The notes beneath the pieces were generated by a model that was not told the origin of the DNA, did no database searches, and worked only from the letters and a program-made list of their open reading frames with translations. Below, piece by piece: positions 43,587-51,517 of a stretch of 64,000 nucleotides of DNA (its first letter is position 1; every line of letters starts with the position of its first letter). The position numbers and the translations under genes were made by a program. The stretch is from NCBI GenBank assembly GCA_001512505.1, contig LFSC01000009.1, forward strand, positions 168,148 to 232,147. The letters are read 5' to 3'. The DNA is from Clostridiaceae bacterium DTU079. GTDB taxonomy: Bacteria; Bacillota; Clostridia; Acetivibrionales; Acetivibrionaceae.

Positions 43587-44951
43587 ATGACAGATAAATT
43601 TTCCTATGACAAAAGCTTGGGGGTACAAGTTCCCTCAATTATGCTTCCAAAAAAGGACGTTGATATGACTCTATGGTCGGTGGTGGCTTGTGACCAGTAC
43701 ACGTCCGAACCGGAATATTGGAATAAAGTTTATGAAATTGTCGGCGATAACCCATCAACTTTACACTTAACATTTCCTGAGGTTTATCTTGGAGACGGCA
43801 ATGAAACGGAAAGAATAAAAAAAATCAACAATAAAATGAAAGAATATATTAATGAAGGCATTCTTTGCTCCAGTGAACCTTGTATGATACTCGTAGACAG
43901 AAAAACTTCACATGTTCAATCAAGGAAAGGTTTAATCCTTGCTGTGGATCTTGAAAAATATGACTATACCAAAGGTTCTCAATCACTTATCAGGGCAACC
44001 GAAAGCACAGTAATTGACAGGCTGCCGCCAAGAATAAAAATCCGGGAGAATGCTTTATTGGAACTTCCCCATGTAATGCTTCTCATTGATGACCCTGATA
44101 AAACCGTCATTGAACCTTTGTCGGAAAAGATCGATTCCTTTGAAAAGGTTTATGACTTTGATCTAATGATGAACGGAGGACATATTAAGGGATATAAAAT
44201 CAGTGATCCGATAACTTTGGAACGTATTTTCGAAGCTCTGAAAAATCTTGCCGACCCAAATGCTTTCAAATCCAAATACGATCTAAAGGACGACAAGGGT
44301 GTACTTCTGTTTGCCGTAGGAGACGGAAACCATTCTCTTGCATCTGCAAAGGGGCACTGGGAAAATGTAAAAAAGAATTTATCGGATCAGGAGATGGAGA
44401 ACCATCCTGCCAGGTTTGCATTGGTAGAAGTTGTAAATGTACATGATGAAGGAATTACCTTTGAACCTATTCACAGAGTACTTTTTAATGTTGATCCTGA
44501 AGCTCTGTTAAAGGATATGTCAGAGTATTTTAAGAAATTTGACGGATCCTTTATGAGATTTGACTCATTGGAAACCATGAAAAATAAGCTTTCCGATCTT
44601 ACGAAGGACAGATCATGCCATAGCTTCGGATTTATCAGTGCTTTAGGATTCGGTGTATTTACCGTAACAAATCCCGAACACAATCTTGAGGTTGCTACAC
44701 TCCAATGCTTCCTCGATGATTTCATCAATAACAACAGGAATTCCAAAATAGATTATATTCACGGCGAAGATGTAGTGACAAAACTGGGTTCAAAAGAAGG
44801 CAATATCGGTTTTTATCTTCCTTCCATGAGAAAGCATGACCTGTTTAAAACTGTAATACTTGACGGAGTACTTCCAAGGAAGACCTTTTCTATGGGAGAA
44901 GCTGAAGAAAAACGATTTTATCTTGAATGCAGAAAGATTGTAAAGGATTGA
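43587..44951 (+). CDS. DUF1015 family protein, 454 aa
   Basis: The protein contains SVVACDQYTSEPEYWNKVYE, GDNPSTLHLTFPEVYLGDG, LLFAVGDGNHSLASAKGHWE and IDYIHGEDVVTKL, consistent with the DUF1015 family whose members resemble (but lack proof of) kinase-like or aminotransferase-like enzymes. The start is at ATG 43587 with GGAAGG SD; the earlier ATG at 43572 is less supported. It ends just before a bidirectional terminator and converges on the spore-associated gene. Confidence 0.88.
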   Translation: MTDKFSYDKSLGVQVPSIMLPKKDVDMTLWSVVACDQYTSEPEYWNKVYEIVGDNPSTLHLTFPEVYLGDGNETERIKKINNKMKEYINEGILCSSEPCMILVDRKTSHVQSRKGLILAVDLEKYDYTKGSQSLIRATESTVIDRLPPRIKIRENALLELPHVMLLIDDPDKTVIEPLSEKIDSFEKVYDFDLMMNGGHIKGYKISDPITLERIFEALKNLADPNAFKSKYDLKDDKGVLLFAVGDGNHSLASAKGHWENVKKNLSDQEMENHPARFALVEVVNVHDEGITFEPIHRVLFNVDPEALLKDMSEYFKKFDGSFMRFDSLETMKNKLSDLTKDRSCHSFGFISALGFGVFTVTNPEHNLEVATLQCFLDDFINNNRNSKIDYIHGEDVVTKLGSKEGNIGFYLPSMRKHDLFKTVILDGVLPRKTFSMGEAEEKRFYLECRKIVKD

Positions 44952-44953
44952 AC

Positions 44954-44986
44954 AAAAGAGCCAGGGAAGCTTTCTCTGGCTCTTTT
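44954..44986. terminator. Bidirectional terminator
   Basis: AAAAGAGCCAG pairs with CTGGCTCTTTT around an 11-nt loop. It serves the DUF1015 gene on the plus strand and the next gene on the minus strand. Confidence 0.85.
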
Positions 44987-45020
44987 CATGGTTATATTAG
45001 AATATGAATTTTGTCTGTTC

Positions 45021-45464
45021 TTAGTAAACATAACCCTGATATCCGAATAATGGGTATCTAAAAAACGGGAATCCAAAACCTCTTCTCCTTCTTATAAGTT
45101 CCCGTATTAGAAGTATACCCACCAAATCCCTCAATAAGCGTCTACTGCCGAATCCCAACTGCCTGTTTTCTTTCCCTTCCATATCATCCTTCATATCATC
45201 CTTCATACTTGTTTCAACATCCTTCTCTACTTCCTTGCATATCCTGTTACACATGTCATCAACCTGCTCTTTTGTTGGACAATAATTGCAGCCATAATTC
45301 ATATCCAACATATCGCAATGATGTCGAACACGCGGATAAACTATATGGTATGTTTTGGGATACATATTCTCCAATTGCTGTTCTATCATTGTCGTAATTG
45401 GTCCGTATTGCTGCGGCATTGCCATTGTATTCATCATGCAAGGCATATATGCATTTGGGTACAT
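45021..45464 (-). CDS. Hypothetical Met/Tyr/Cys-rich protein, 147 aa
   Basis: The N-terminal part is Met- and Pro-rich (MYPNAYMPCMMNTMAMPQQY), then comes a middle section with HHCDMLDMNYGCNYC (Cys/His-rich, possibly metal-binding), an acidic/charged block and a Tyr/Phe/Gly-rich C-terminus (FGFPFFRYPLFGYQGYVY). The composition suggests a spore-coat-like protein. I chose the ATG at 45464 (CAGGAGG). No close family is known to me, so this is a guess from composition. Confidence 0.65.
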   Translation of the reverse strand: MYPNAYMPCMMNTMAMPQQYGPITTMIEQQLENMYPKTYHIVYPRVRHHCDMLDMNYGCNYCPTKEQVDDMCNRICKEVEKDVETSMKDDMKDDMEGKENRQLGFGSRRLLRDLVGILLIRELIRRRRGFGFPFFRYPLFGYQGYVY

Positions 45465-45710
45465 GCTACAAACCTCCTGTAACAATAATAAATTCAGTTT
45501 ATATTATGCAAAAACCCCTTCATATGCAACATAAAACATTAATGTTATATTTACTTATATATATAATTTGTTACTATCATCGATTGATAATTGCTAATTT
45601 TTGTTATTTGATGTCGATTGTTATTGATTGTCAATTATTATTTATTGTATTAAATATTAACTCTAATAAAAAAATCGGCGTTGTTTAAACTAATGTCGGA
45701 GGTGGTTTTG

Positions 45711-46343
45711 ATGAATAAAAAATTAATAAAAGCAGCAATTCTGACACTTGGGCTTACACTTGCATCATTACCTCTAGTAGGCTGTAATATGGGTGGAGGC
45801 ACTACCCAGAAAAACCAACCGAGAGCGACCGACGGAAATACCCGGTTGAACAATCAGAGTATAAACCCAAACAGGTTTCTTAACATGGACTTAAACCCAA
45901 TGGATAACAAAAACAACGGTACAAACAACGGCCTGTTGGAAAAAAACAACACTAATCCCATGGTAAGTCCGGCTGCACCGGTTATGCCCACACCGGGTCT
46001 TCAAGGTCTTAATGAGATGAAGCAAAAATCGGATAATATAACCAAACAACTTGATGCAATGCCTGAAATCGACAAGGTAAATGTACTGGTAACAGGTGAT
46101 ACTTGCCTTGTGGGCTATAGCCCGGCAAATGCACAAGGTGATCCCAATGCCAGAAAAAATATGGTTATAGAAAAAGTCAAGCAAATTGACCCCACATTAA
46201 ACAACGTAGTTGTAAGCGAGTCACAGGATGTAATGAACAGAATAAACCAGCTTATAAATGACATGGCAAACAACAAATCTATGGATGAAATCAACAGAGA
46301 GGTTATGCAGTTAATAAAAACAACTGTGCCTTCTGCTTCATAA
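45711..46343 (+). CDS. YhcN/YlaJ-type sporulation lipoprotein, 210 aa
   Basis: The signal peptide MNKKLIKAAILTLGLTLASL ends in lipobox LVGC. A long, Asn-rich linker (residues ~25-100) precedes the conserved domain (about 105-195) with IDKVNVLVTGDTCLVGY, EKVKQIDPTLNNVVVSESQD and a C-terminal helix. It matches YhcN/YlaJ lipoproteins linked to spore germination and coats. The start at 45711 has SD GGAGG. It stands alone, divergent from the Met/Tyr-rich gene. Confidence 0.85.
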   Translation: MNKKLIKAAILTLGLTLASLPLVGCNMGGGTTQKNQPRATDGNTRLNNQSINPNRFLNMDLNPMDNKNNGTNNGLLEKNNTNPMVSPAAPVMPTPGLQGLNEMKQKSDNITKQLDAMPEIDKVNVLVTGDTCLVGYSPANAQGDPNARKNMVIEKVKQIDPTLNNVVVSESQDVMNRINQLINDMANNKSMDEINREVMQLIKTTVPSAS

Positions 46344-46370
46344 ACCGTTATCATTTCAACATAATTATAT

Positions 46371-46402
46371 GTCAGAGTAAACACTAAAGTGCTTACTCTG
46401 AC
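46371..46402. terminator. Bidirectional terminator
   Basis: GTCAGAGTAAACACT pairs with AGTGCTTACTCTGAC (wobbles allowed) around a short loop; it separates two convergent genes. Confidence 0.75.
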
Positions 46403-46417
46403 TATCATTTATCAATA

Positions 46418-47128
46418 TTAAATTATCCTCTTTGAAATATCCCTATAGAAGTTTACAAAACATCCCGCTGTAGTCTTTTGTGCCAACGGAACCGTAAATT
46501 TTGCAATGGTATAATATCTCTTTGAAGTATCTTCAATATCCCTAAGTCTCATATATATTTTAATTGCATTGCGGGCATTGCATGTAATATATTCTTCAAT
46601 GCTCGACAGATAATAGCCGCCTCTGTCTGCCATAAATTTCGGTGTATTTAAATATGTTTTCCGTATATAGTTTTCATATTGCCTATGATTGTCCAAAAGC
46701 CTTATATTGGCATGATGCGGTACCGTCATATCCTGTACCAGATGTACCGCCGCGCCCAGATAAAACATGGAGATATTAGGTTCATCTTTATACCAATATT
46801 CCTTTGCATTGCCATAATACCTAACTGCAAGAGTCAGGGCATTATCGTTTCCGTACAACCCTTTTTGTGTGACAGGGTTGTAAAAATGATTGACACTTTT
46901 GATATCCAAATCAGCCCACACAGAGCCCTTGTTTATATCTTCAATGTAATCGCTGAACAAGCAGTAAGCATCTATATATTTGTCATTTTTCAGTATTTCA
47001 AGTGCCTGTAAATTAATTAGCTGATGTATAGTAGCCTCAGTTTTTATAACCATTTTTTTAAACGGATTAACAACAAAGAGAAAATATTTAAACAATTTAC
47101 CGTAGGTTTTTTCAAATCTGCCCGCCAT
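46418..47128 (-). CDS. Zn-dependent phospholipase C-like protein, 236 aa
   Basis: The zinc-binding pattern of the alpha-toxin N-domain family is seen: TEATIHQLINLQAL, SVWADLDIKSVNHFYNP, and AAVHLVQDMTVPHHANI. No export signal is obvious, unlike secreted alpha-toxins; it begins MAGRFEKTYGKLFKYFLF. It may be an intracellular or membrane-linked phosphoesterase; these proteins are common in Clostridia, and their substrate is usually unknown. SD GGAGCAG precedes the ATG at 47128. The longer in-frame start at 47161 is not supported. Confidence 0.85.
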   Translation of the reverse strand: MAGRFEKTYGKLFKYFLFVVNPFKKMVIKTEATIHQLINLQALEILKNDKYIDAYCLFSDYIEDINKGSVWADLDIKSVNHFYNPVTQKGLYGNDNALTLAVRYYGNAKEYWYKDEPNISMFYLGAAVHLVQDMTVPHHANIRLLDNHRQYENYIRKTYLNTPKFMADRGGYYLSSIEEYITCNARNAIKIYMRLRDIEDTSKRYYTIAKFTVPLAQKTTAGCFVNFYRDISKRII

Positions 47129-47282
47129 TTTTCTGCTCCTAAAAAATCTATAGTTTACCACATCTATTTTCTCTTAAAACAATACTTTTATTCATCAATA
47201 TTATGTATTTGGAGCACAAAACGGTCATAAACCTAAAGGCTCTTGTTTACCGCATTGAAAACCGTATTTTGGTTAAGTTATT

Positions 47283-48425
47283 CTAAAATATAAATTTGTC
47301 CATCAGTTCCTGTATACCGGCACCGAATTCACCCTGCAAATCAACAAGCTTGGCATTTCCCTTAATTGCAGTCATACCGGGTACTATCGGCATGTATACC
47401 GATATAAATTCATCATTGATATCCACTGTTTCAACCTCAAGCGCCATGTGAAAGTTATATTTGTTGAGAACTAAAGTCAGCTTCCCTGTCAGTGTCAGTC
47501 CTTTTCTCTTCAGAAGTTCATCAAGCTGACGTGAAAAGCATTCTGCTTTGATATTGGATATAGCATCCTGAGCCAACACAAGAACAATTTCATCACACGC
47601 CTCAAGCAAGGCTATATTTCTGTCACTCAGCTCACTGGACATATCTACTATAACAATATCATACATTCCCATGGCCTTAAACTCATTAATCAATCTTTTA
47701 TAATCTTCCGGTTTTGCATCAAGGATATCAAATATACTTTCAGGAGGAGACAAATAATAAACATTCTGGTCCTCATCCAACTTTTTTGATGCCTCAATCA
47801 TTCGATGAAGATCATCTCTTCCGTCTTTTACATACTGAAATATCTCCGAATAGCTCTTTTCATTTTTACATTTGAAAAAAAGCGGAGTGGATTGGAAAGG
47901 TTCAAAATTCAGATAGAATACCTTAAGACCCTTTTTACCGCAATATATCGAAGAACTCACTGCTATGGTGGTCTTGCCCACACCTCCTAAAGGAGAATAT
48001 ACGGCTACCACTTTTGTTTTCCTGTCTCTTACCGTTTCTTCAATTATAGCAGGTTTTTCGATAACAATATTTTCAGCAGCATCATCTTCATCCATAAGAT
48101 GTCTTTCGGCAATCTCTTTTACAAACTCATCTCCCAGTTTGCTTTTATCGATATAATTTAAGCCTTCGCGTTTCTCAGGCGGTTCTCCGGAAGTCAATAT
48201 AAAAATTTCTGAAATTCCGTCTTTAGGCAAAGATTCGGAATACATCTCAGGACTAACCAGCAAAACGTCTATCTTTCTTAATTCTGAAAGGAAATCATAT
48301 AAGAACTCCTGTTTTGTAAAAGAACTAATTAGGAATGTCTGAGAATGGTTAGCCATGAAGAAGTTTACTATGCTTTCAACATAAGCCTCATCTGTATCTG
48401 CAATAACCACATTTAGTTTTCCCAT
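47283..48425 (-). CDS. CpaE-like protein, second paralogue, 380 aa
   Basis: It has the same architecture as the tad-operon protein: a receiver-like N-terminus (NVVIADTDEAY; DVLLVSPEM with Ser in place of the phosphoacceptor Asp) and a MinD/ParA-type domain with deviant Walker A PLGGVGKTT, NFEPFQST and YDIVIVDMSSELSDRN. Late segments LVLAQDAISNIKAECF also match. It lies far from the tad-like operon (32 kb away) next to the zinc-phospholipase-like gene, with no other Tad gene nearby, so its role is unknown. Confidence 0.85.
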   Translation of the reverse strand: MGKLNVVIADTDEAYVESIVNFFMANHSQTFLISSFTKQEFLYDFLSELRKIDVLLVSPEMYSESLPKDGISEIFILTSGEPPEKREGLNYIDKSKLGDEFVKEIAERHLMDEDDAAENIVIEKPAIIEETVRDRKTKVVAVYSPLGGVGKTTIAVSSSIYCGKKGLKVFYLNFEPFQSTPLFFKCKNEKSYSEIFQYVKDGRDDLHRMIEASKKLDEDQNVYYLSPPESIFDILDAKPEDYKRLINEFKAMGMYDIVIVDMSSELSDRNIALLEACDEIVLVLAQDAISNIKAECFSRQLDELLKRKGLTLTGKLTLVLNKYNFHMALEVETVDINDEFISVYMPIVPGMTAIKGNAKLVDLQGEFGAGIQELMDKFIF

Positions 48426-48569
48426 AGCGACCTCCCGAAAAAAGATTTAAAATCTTCCATATTAAATATTATATTTTTATATTAATTTAATGTCAATTCT
48501 ATATCCCTTTTGACATATCCGATCGTTATATTCATTCAAAGCCTTTATGGAAGCGGTTATGGCTCGGAT

Positions 48570-48630
48570 GCATACTGTTTATGTAAAGAAATTATTACAA
48601 AAAAAGTTACGAAATAATATCCTTTACATT
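48570..48630. repeat. Copy D of dispersed GCATA...GTAAAGAAATT motif with large hairpin
   Basis: GCATACTGTTTATGTAAAGA opens the element. GTAAAG (48583-48588) is complementary to CTTTAC (48622-48627), and AATTATT/AATAATA segments extend the hairpin. It lies upstream of the CpaE paralogue. Confidence 0.5.
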
Positions 48631-48687
48631 CATTTAAAATAATCTAATGCATCATTACAGTCTAAAAGCTTATGTCCAATAAATACA

Positions 48688-49158
48688 CTATTTCCTATCG
48701 TGCTTCCGGCAGTTTTGCCTGCAAAATTTCATCATCTCGTCTCTGGAGCATATTATCCTTTTTGAATTACACTCAGGACAATTAAAATCCCCAATCAATA
48801 TTTTTTCGAAATTTTCATAGCTTTCTCTCCACTGTTTGCCGCAATCAAGGCATTTTACCGGACAAATGTTCCTAGTATAGTTGCCTCCTTCTATTCTTAT
48901 TCCTTTACCGTTTATAAGACTGTCGGCAATCTTTTGTCTGGCAATATTCAAAATGCGCTGAAAGGTCTGCCTTGATACCTCCATTTTTTCGGCACAATCC
49001 GCCTGTTCCATTCCTTCAAGGTCCTTTAGTCTTATAGCCTCAAGCTCCTCAATGCGAAGTACATTTTCTTCTACAGCTTCCGTATCTACATCAGAAGGTA
49101 CAAAATACTGTGTCCTTGGTATAAACTCAACTTTTCTCCACTTAGTCGGTCTTGCCAA
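48688..49158 (-). CDS. UPF0251 (DUF134) family DNA-binding protein, 156 aa
   Basis: The N-terminus LARPTKWRKVEFIP is typical of UPF0251 proteins, which start MARP; I therefore choose a TTG start at 49158, with an AGGAG about 9 nt upstream. A sigma-70-like helix-turn-helix lies at about 52-85 (MEQADCAEKMEVSRQTFQRIL), and the C-terminal region has CPVKCLDCGKQW and CPECNSKRI, probably metal binding. Members are usually small regulators; function is unclear. It lies divergently from the GH5 cellulase gene. Confidence 0.88.
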   Translation of the reverse strand: MARPTKWRKVEFIPRTQYFVPSDVDTEAVEENVLRIEELEAIRLKDLEGMEQADCAEKMEVSRQTFQRILNIARQKIADSLINGKGIRIEGGNYTRNICPVKCLDCGKQWRESYENFEKILIGDFNCPECNSKRIICSRDEMMKFCRQNCRKHDRK

Positions 49159-49658
49159 GCTTTTCATTCTCCTTTCCGGGTTGACAAAATAAAGACCCGT
49201 AAATGTTCATTATAACACTTATCATATTACAGCATCCAAAGTCTTTGTGCTTTATATCTATATTATATAATATTCATCTTGCCTCTATTGCTTGATTTTC
49301 CTAATTTATATAATATTTTAATCACAGACGGTTGTCAAACCGATGGGGTATTGGGTCAATACACATCTTCTCTTTATAAGGAGTTTTTAATAAATGTGAA
49401 AAAAGTGCTTCAGAAACTTAAGTTTTTCATACTTTACTTAATAAATATATCTTAGTTAATACTTTTGGGTTGATTTAAATCAAAATGTTTAATAAAATAA
49501 TAGTATCAGAGAATATTTTTATTTGAAGCAGTAATCCTTCACATAAAAATTTGTGCAATTCATAAACAGATGGCACATGTTTCTCTCTATGATTACAGCA
49601 TAAGTTGATTTATAATATATATTTTTAAATAAATTTTTTTATGGGGGGAAAGAACTTT
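49159..49658. promoter_or_regulatory. Control region between UPF0251 and GH5 genes
   Basis: This 500-bp region has no gene. Features of note are a TATAAT box at 49611-49616 close to the GH5 SD, the perfect FNR-type palindrome TTGATTTAAATCAA (49470-49483), another palindrome AAACTTAAGTTT (49414-49425) and CGGTT-GTCA-AACCG (about 49329-49341). Confidence 0.6.
49470..49483. promoter_or_regulatory. FNR/CRP-type box upstream of the cellulase gene
   Basis: TTGATTTAAATCAA exactly matches the FNR-type consensus TTGATNNNNATCAA. It lies about 140 bp upstream of the probable start site of the GH5 gene and may act on this gene or on the divergent UPF0251 gene. Confidence 0.55.
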
Positions 49659-51365
49659 ATGAAAAAAGGAAAAAAAATATGCTTACTTGTTGCTGTGCTA
49701 ATGGTCATTTCAATGATTTGTTTTTCATCACGCTCTGAGCAGCCGATGGCCATTACTGTTGACAGCAACAATGACGACTGGTTGCATTGTAAGGGCAACA
49801 AAATTTACGATATGTACGGAAACGAGGTATGGCTGACCGGTGCCAACTGGTTTGGTTTTAACTGCAGTGAAAACTGTTTCCATGGTGCTTGGTATGATGT
49901 TAAAGGCATCCTTTCCGACATAGCTGACAGAGGTATTGGATTTTTAAGAATACCCATCTCCACCGAGCTGCTTTACAGCTGGATGATTGGCAAACCGAAT
50001 CCGGTATCCAGTGTAACAGCCAGCAATAACCCGCCTTATCATGTTGTAAATCCTGATTTTTATGACCCTGAAACCGACGATGTAAAAAACAGTATGGAGA
50101 TATTTGACATAATAATGGGTTACTGTAAAGAACTTGGAATTAAGGTAATGGTTGATATACATAGCCCTGATGCCAACAATTCCGGACACAACTATGAATT
50201 GTGGTACGGCAAGGCAGGAAGCACATGCGGCGTTGTTACTACAGAAATGTGGATAGACACCTTGGTTTGGCTGGCCGACAAATACAAAAACGATGACACT
50301 ATCTTGGCTCTGGATTTAAAAAACGAACCCCACGGTAAGAGGGGATATATGGCAGAAGTTCCCGAATTGCTTGCAAAATGGGATAACTCCACTGACGAAA
50401 ACAACTGGAAATACGCTGCTGAAAGATGTGCAAAGGCAATTCTTGATGTTAACCCAAATCTGTTGATAATGATTGAGGGTGTAGAACAATATCCAAAGAC
50501 CGAAAAAGGTTATACCTATGAAACCCCCGATATCTGGGGAGCAACCGGTGATGCATCTCCATGGTACGGTGCATGGTGGGGCGGTAATTTAAGAGGAGTT
50601 AAGGATTATCCTATTGATTTAGGACCTTTAAACAGTCAGATTGTATATTCTCCCCACGATTACGGTCCTTCAGTTTATGCACAGACATGGTTTGACAAAG
50701 ATTTTACAACTCAAACCTTATTGGACGATTATTGGTACGATACCTGGGCTTATATCAATGACCAGGGAATTGCCCCCCTTCTTATCGGTGAGTGGGGAGG
50801 ACATATGGATGGCGGTAAAAACCAGAAATGGATGACACTTTTAAGAGATTACATGATTGAAAACCGCATACACCACACATTCTGGTGTATTAATCCGAAT
50901 TCGGGAGATACCGGTGGATTAGTAGGCAACGACTGGAAAACTTGGGACGAGGAAAAATACGGATTATTGAAACCTGCATTATGGCAATCCGGTGGCAAAT
51001 TTATAGGACTTGATCATCAGATACCTCTTGGTAAAAACGGAATGTCTTTGGGTGAATATTACGGTATGCCTACACATACAACAAAACCCACATCGACGCA
51101 AAATGCGACACCGACTCCTACAAAGGCAGCAAACACTCCGACTCCGACTTCAACAAACGGTTCGATTCTCTATGGCGATGTGAATGATGATGGATCAGTA
51201 GATTCATTGGACGTTACAATTTTGAAGAGAATTGTTCTGAGAAAATATAATGGTTCATACAATAAAGAAGCAGCAGATGTAAATGCTGATGGTGCTATTG
51301 ATTCATTAGACGTTTCAATCTTGAAGAGATTCGTTCTCAGAAAAATCGATAAATTACCGTATTAA
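49659..51365 (+). CDS. Dockerin-bearing GH5 endoglucanase, 568 aa
   Basis: Signal peptide (about 1-26) is followed by a GH5 catalytic domain. The acid/base is E223 in LDLKNEPHG and the nucleophile E378 in LIGEWGG; other landmarks are LTGANWFGFN, GFLRIPIS and SPHDYGPSV. It resembles GH5 subfamily 1-type bacterial cellulases (a subfamily call from motif similarity only). A Thr/Pro-rich linker precedes a type I dockerin (506-568) with two Ca-binding repeats (GDVNDDGSVDSLD and ADVNADGAIDSLD). SD GGGGGG precedes ATG 49659. The enzyme should attach to a cohesin scaffold and cut cellulose or related beta-glucans. Confidence 0.95.
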   Translation: MKKGKKICLLVAVLMVISMICFSSRSEQPMAITVDSNNDDWLHCKGNKIYDMYGNEVWLTGANWFGFNCSENCFHGAWYDVKGILSDIADRGIGFLRIPISTELLYSWMIGKPNPVSSVTASNNPPYHVVNPDFYDPETDDVKNSMEIFDIIMGYCKELGIKVMVDIHSPDANNSGHNYELWYGKAGSTCGVVTTEMWIDTLVWLADKYKNDDTILALDLKNEPHGKRGYMAEVPELLAKWDNSTDENNWKYAAERCAKAILDVNPNLLIMIEGVEQYPKTEKGYTYETPDIWGATGDASPWYGAWWGGNLRGVKDYPIDLGPLNSQIVYSPHDYGPSVYAQTWFDKDFTTQTLLDDYWYDTWAYINDQGIAPLLIGEWGGHMDGGKNQKWMTLLRDYMIENRIHHTFWCINPNSGDTGGLVGNDWKTWDEEKYGLLKPALWQSGGKFIGLDHQIPLGKNGMSLGEYYGMPTHTTKPTSTQNATPTPTKAANTPTPTSTNGSILYGDVNDDGSVDSLDVTILKRIVLRKYNGSYNKEAADVNADGAIDSLDVSILKRFVLRKIDKLPY

Positions 51366-51385
51366 GGTTAATAATTTGATTTCAG

Positions 51386-51411
51386 AGGACCGGTTAATAC
51401 CGGTCCTTTTT
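51386..51411 (+). terminator. Terminator of the GH5 gene
   Basis: AGGACCGG pairs with CCGGTCCT around TTAATA and is followed by TTTTTAT. Confidence 0.85.
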
Positions 51412-51413
51412 AT

Positions 51414-51482
51414 AAGAAGGTATTGAAATCGACAATGCAAAGGCTGGAGTTAGAACTACATCCGGACAAAACAAAGCCAGTA
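51414..51482 (+). pseudogene. Fragment resembling a group II intron reverse transcriptase
   Basis: The plus-strand frame reads KKVLKSTMQRLELELHPDK followed by TKPV. The block LELELHPDKTKPV matches the LGLELHPEKT-type segment of group II intron reverse transcriptases just behind the catalytic YADD region. Nothing upstream or downstream continues the domain, and the fragment ends against recD2, so it is a remnant of a lost intron or retroelement. I am fairly confident of the motif, less so of the origin. Confidence 0.55.
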
Positions 51483-51517
51483 AGTATAAGGAAAAGCCAT
51501 GCAATCAAAAAGGTTGC

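Noticed and set aside
49571..49590. Sigma-54 promoter before the cellulase
   Set aside because: TGGCAC is present but the -12 GC element does not follow at the right spacing.
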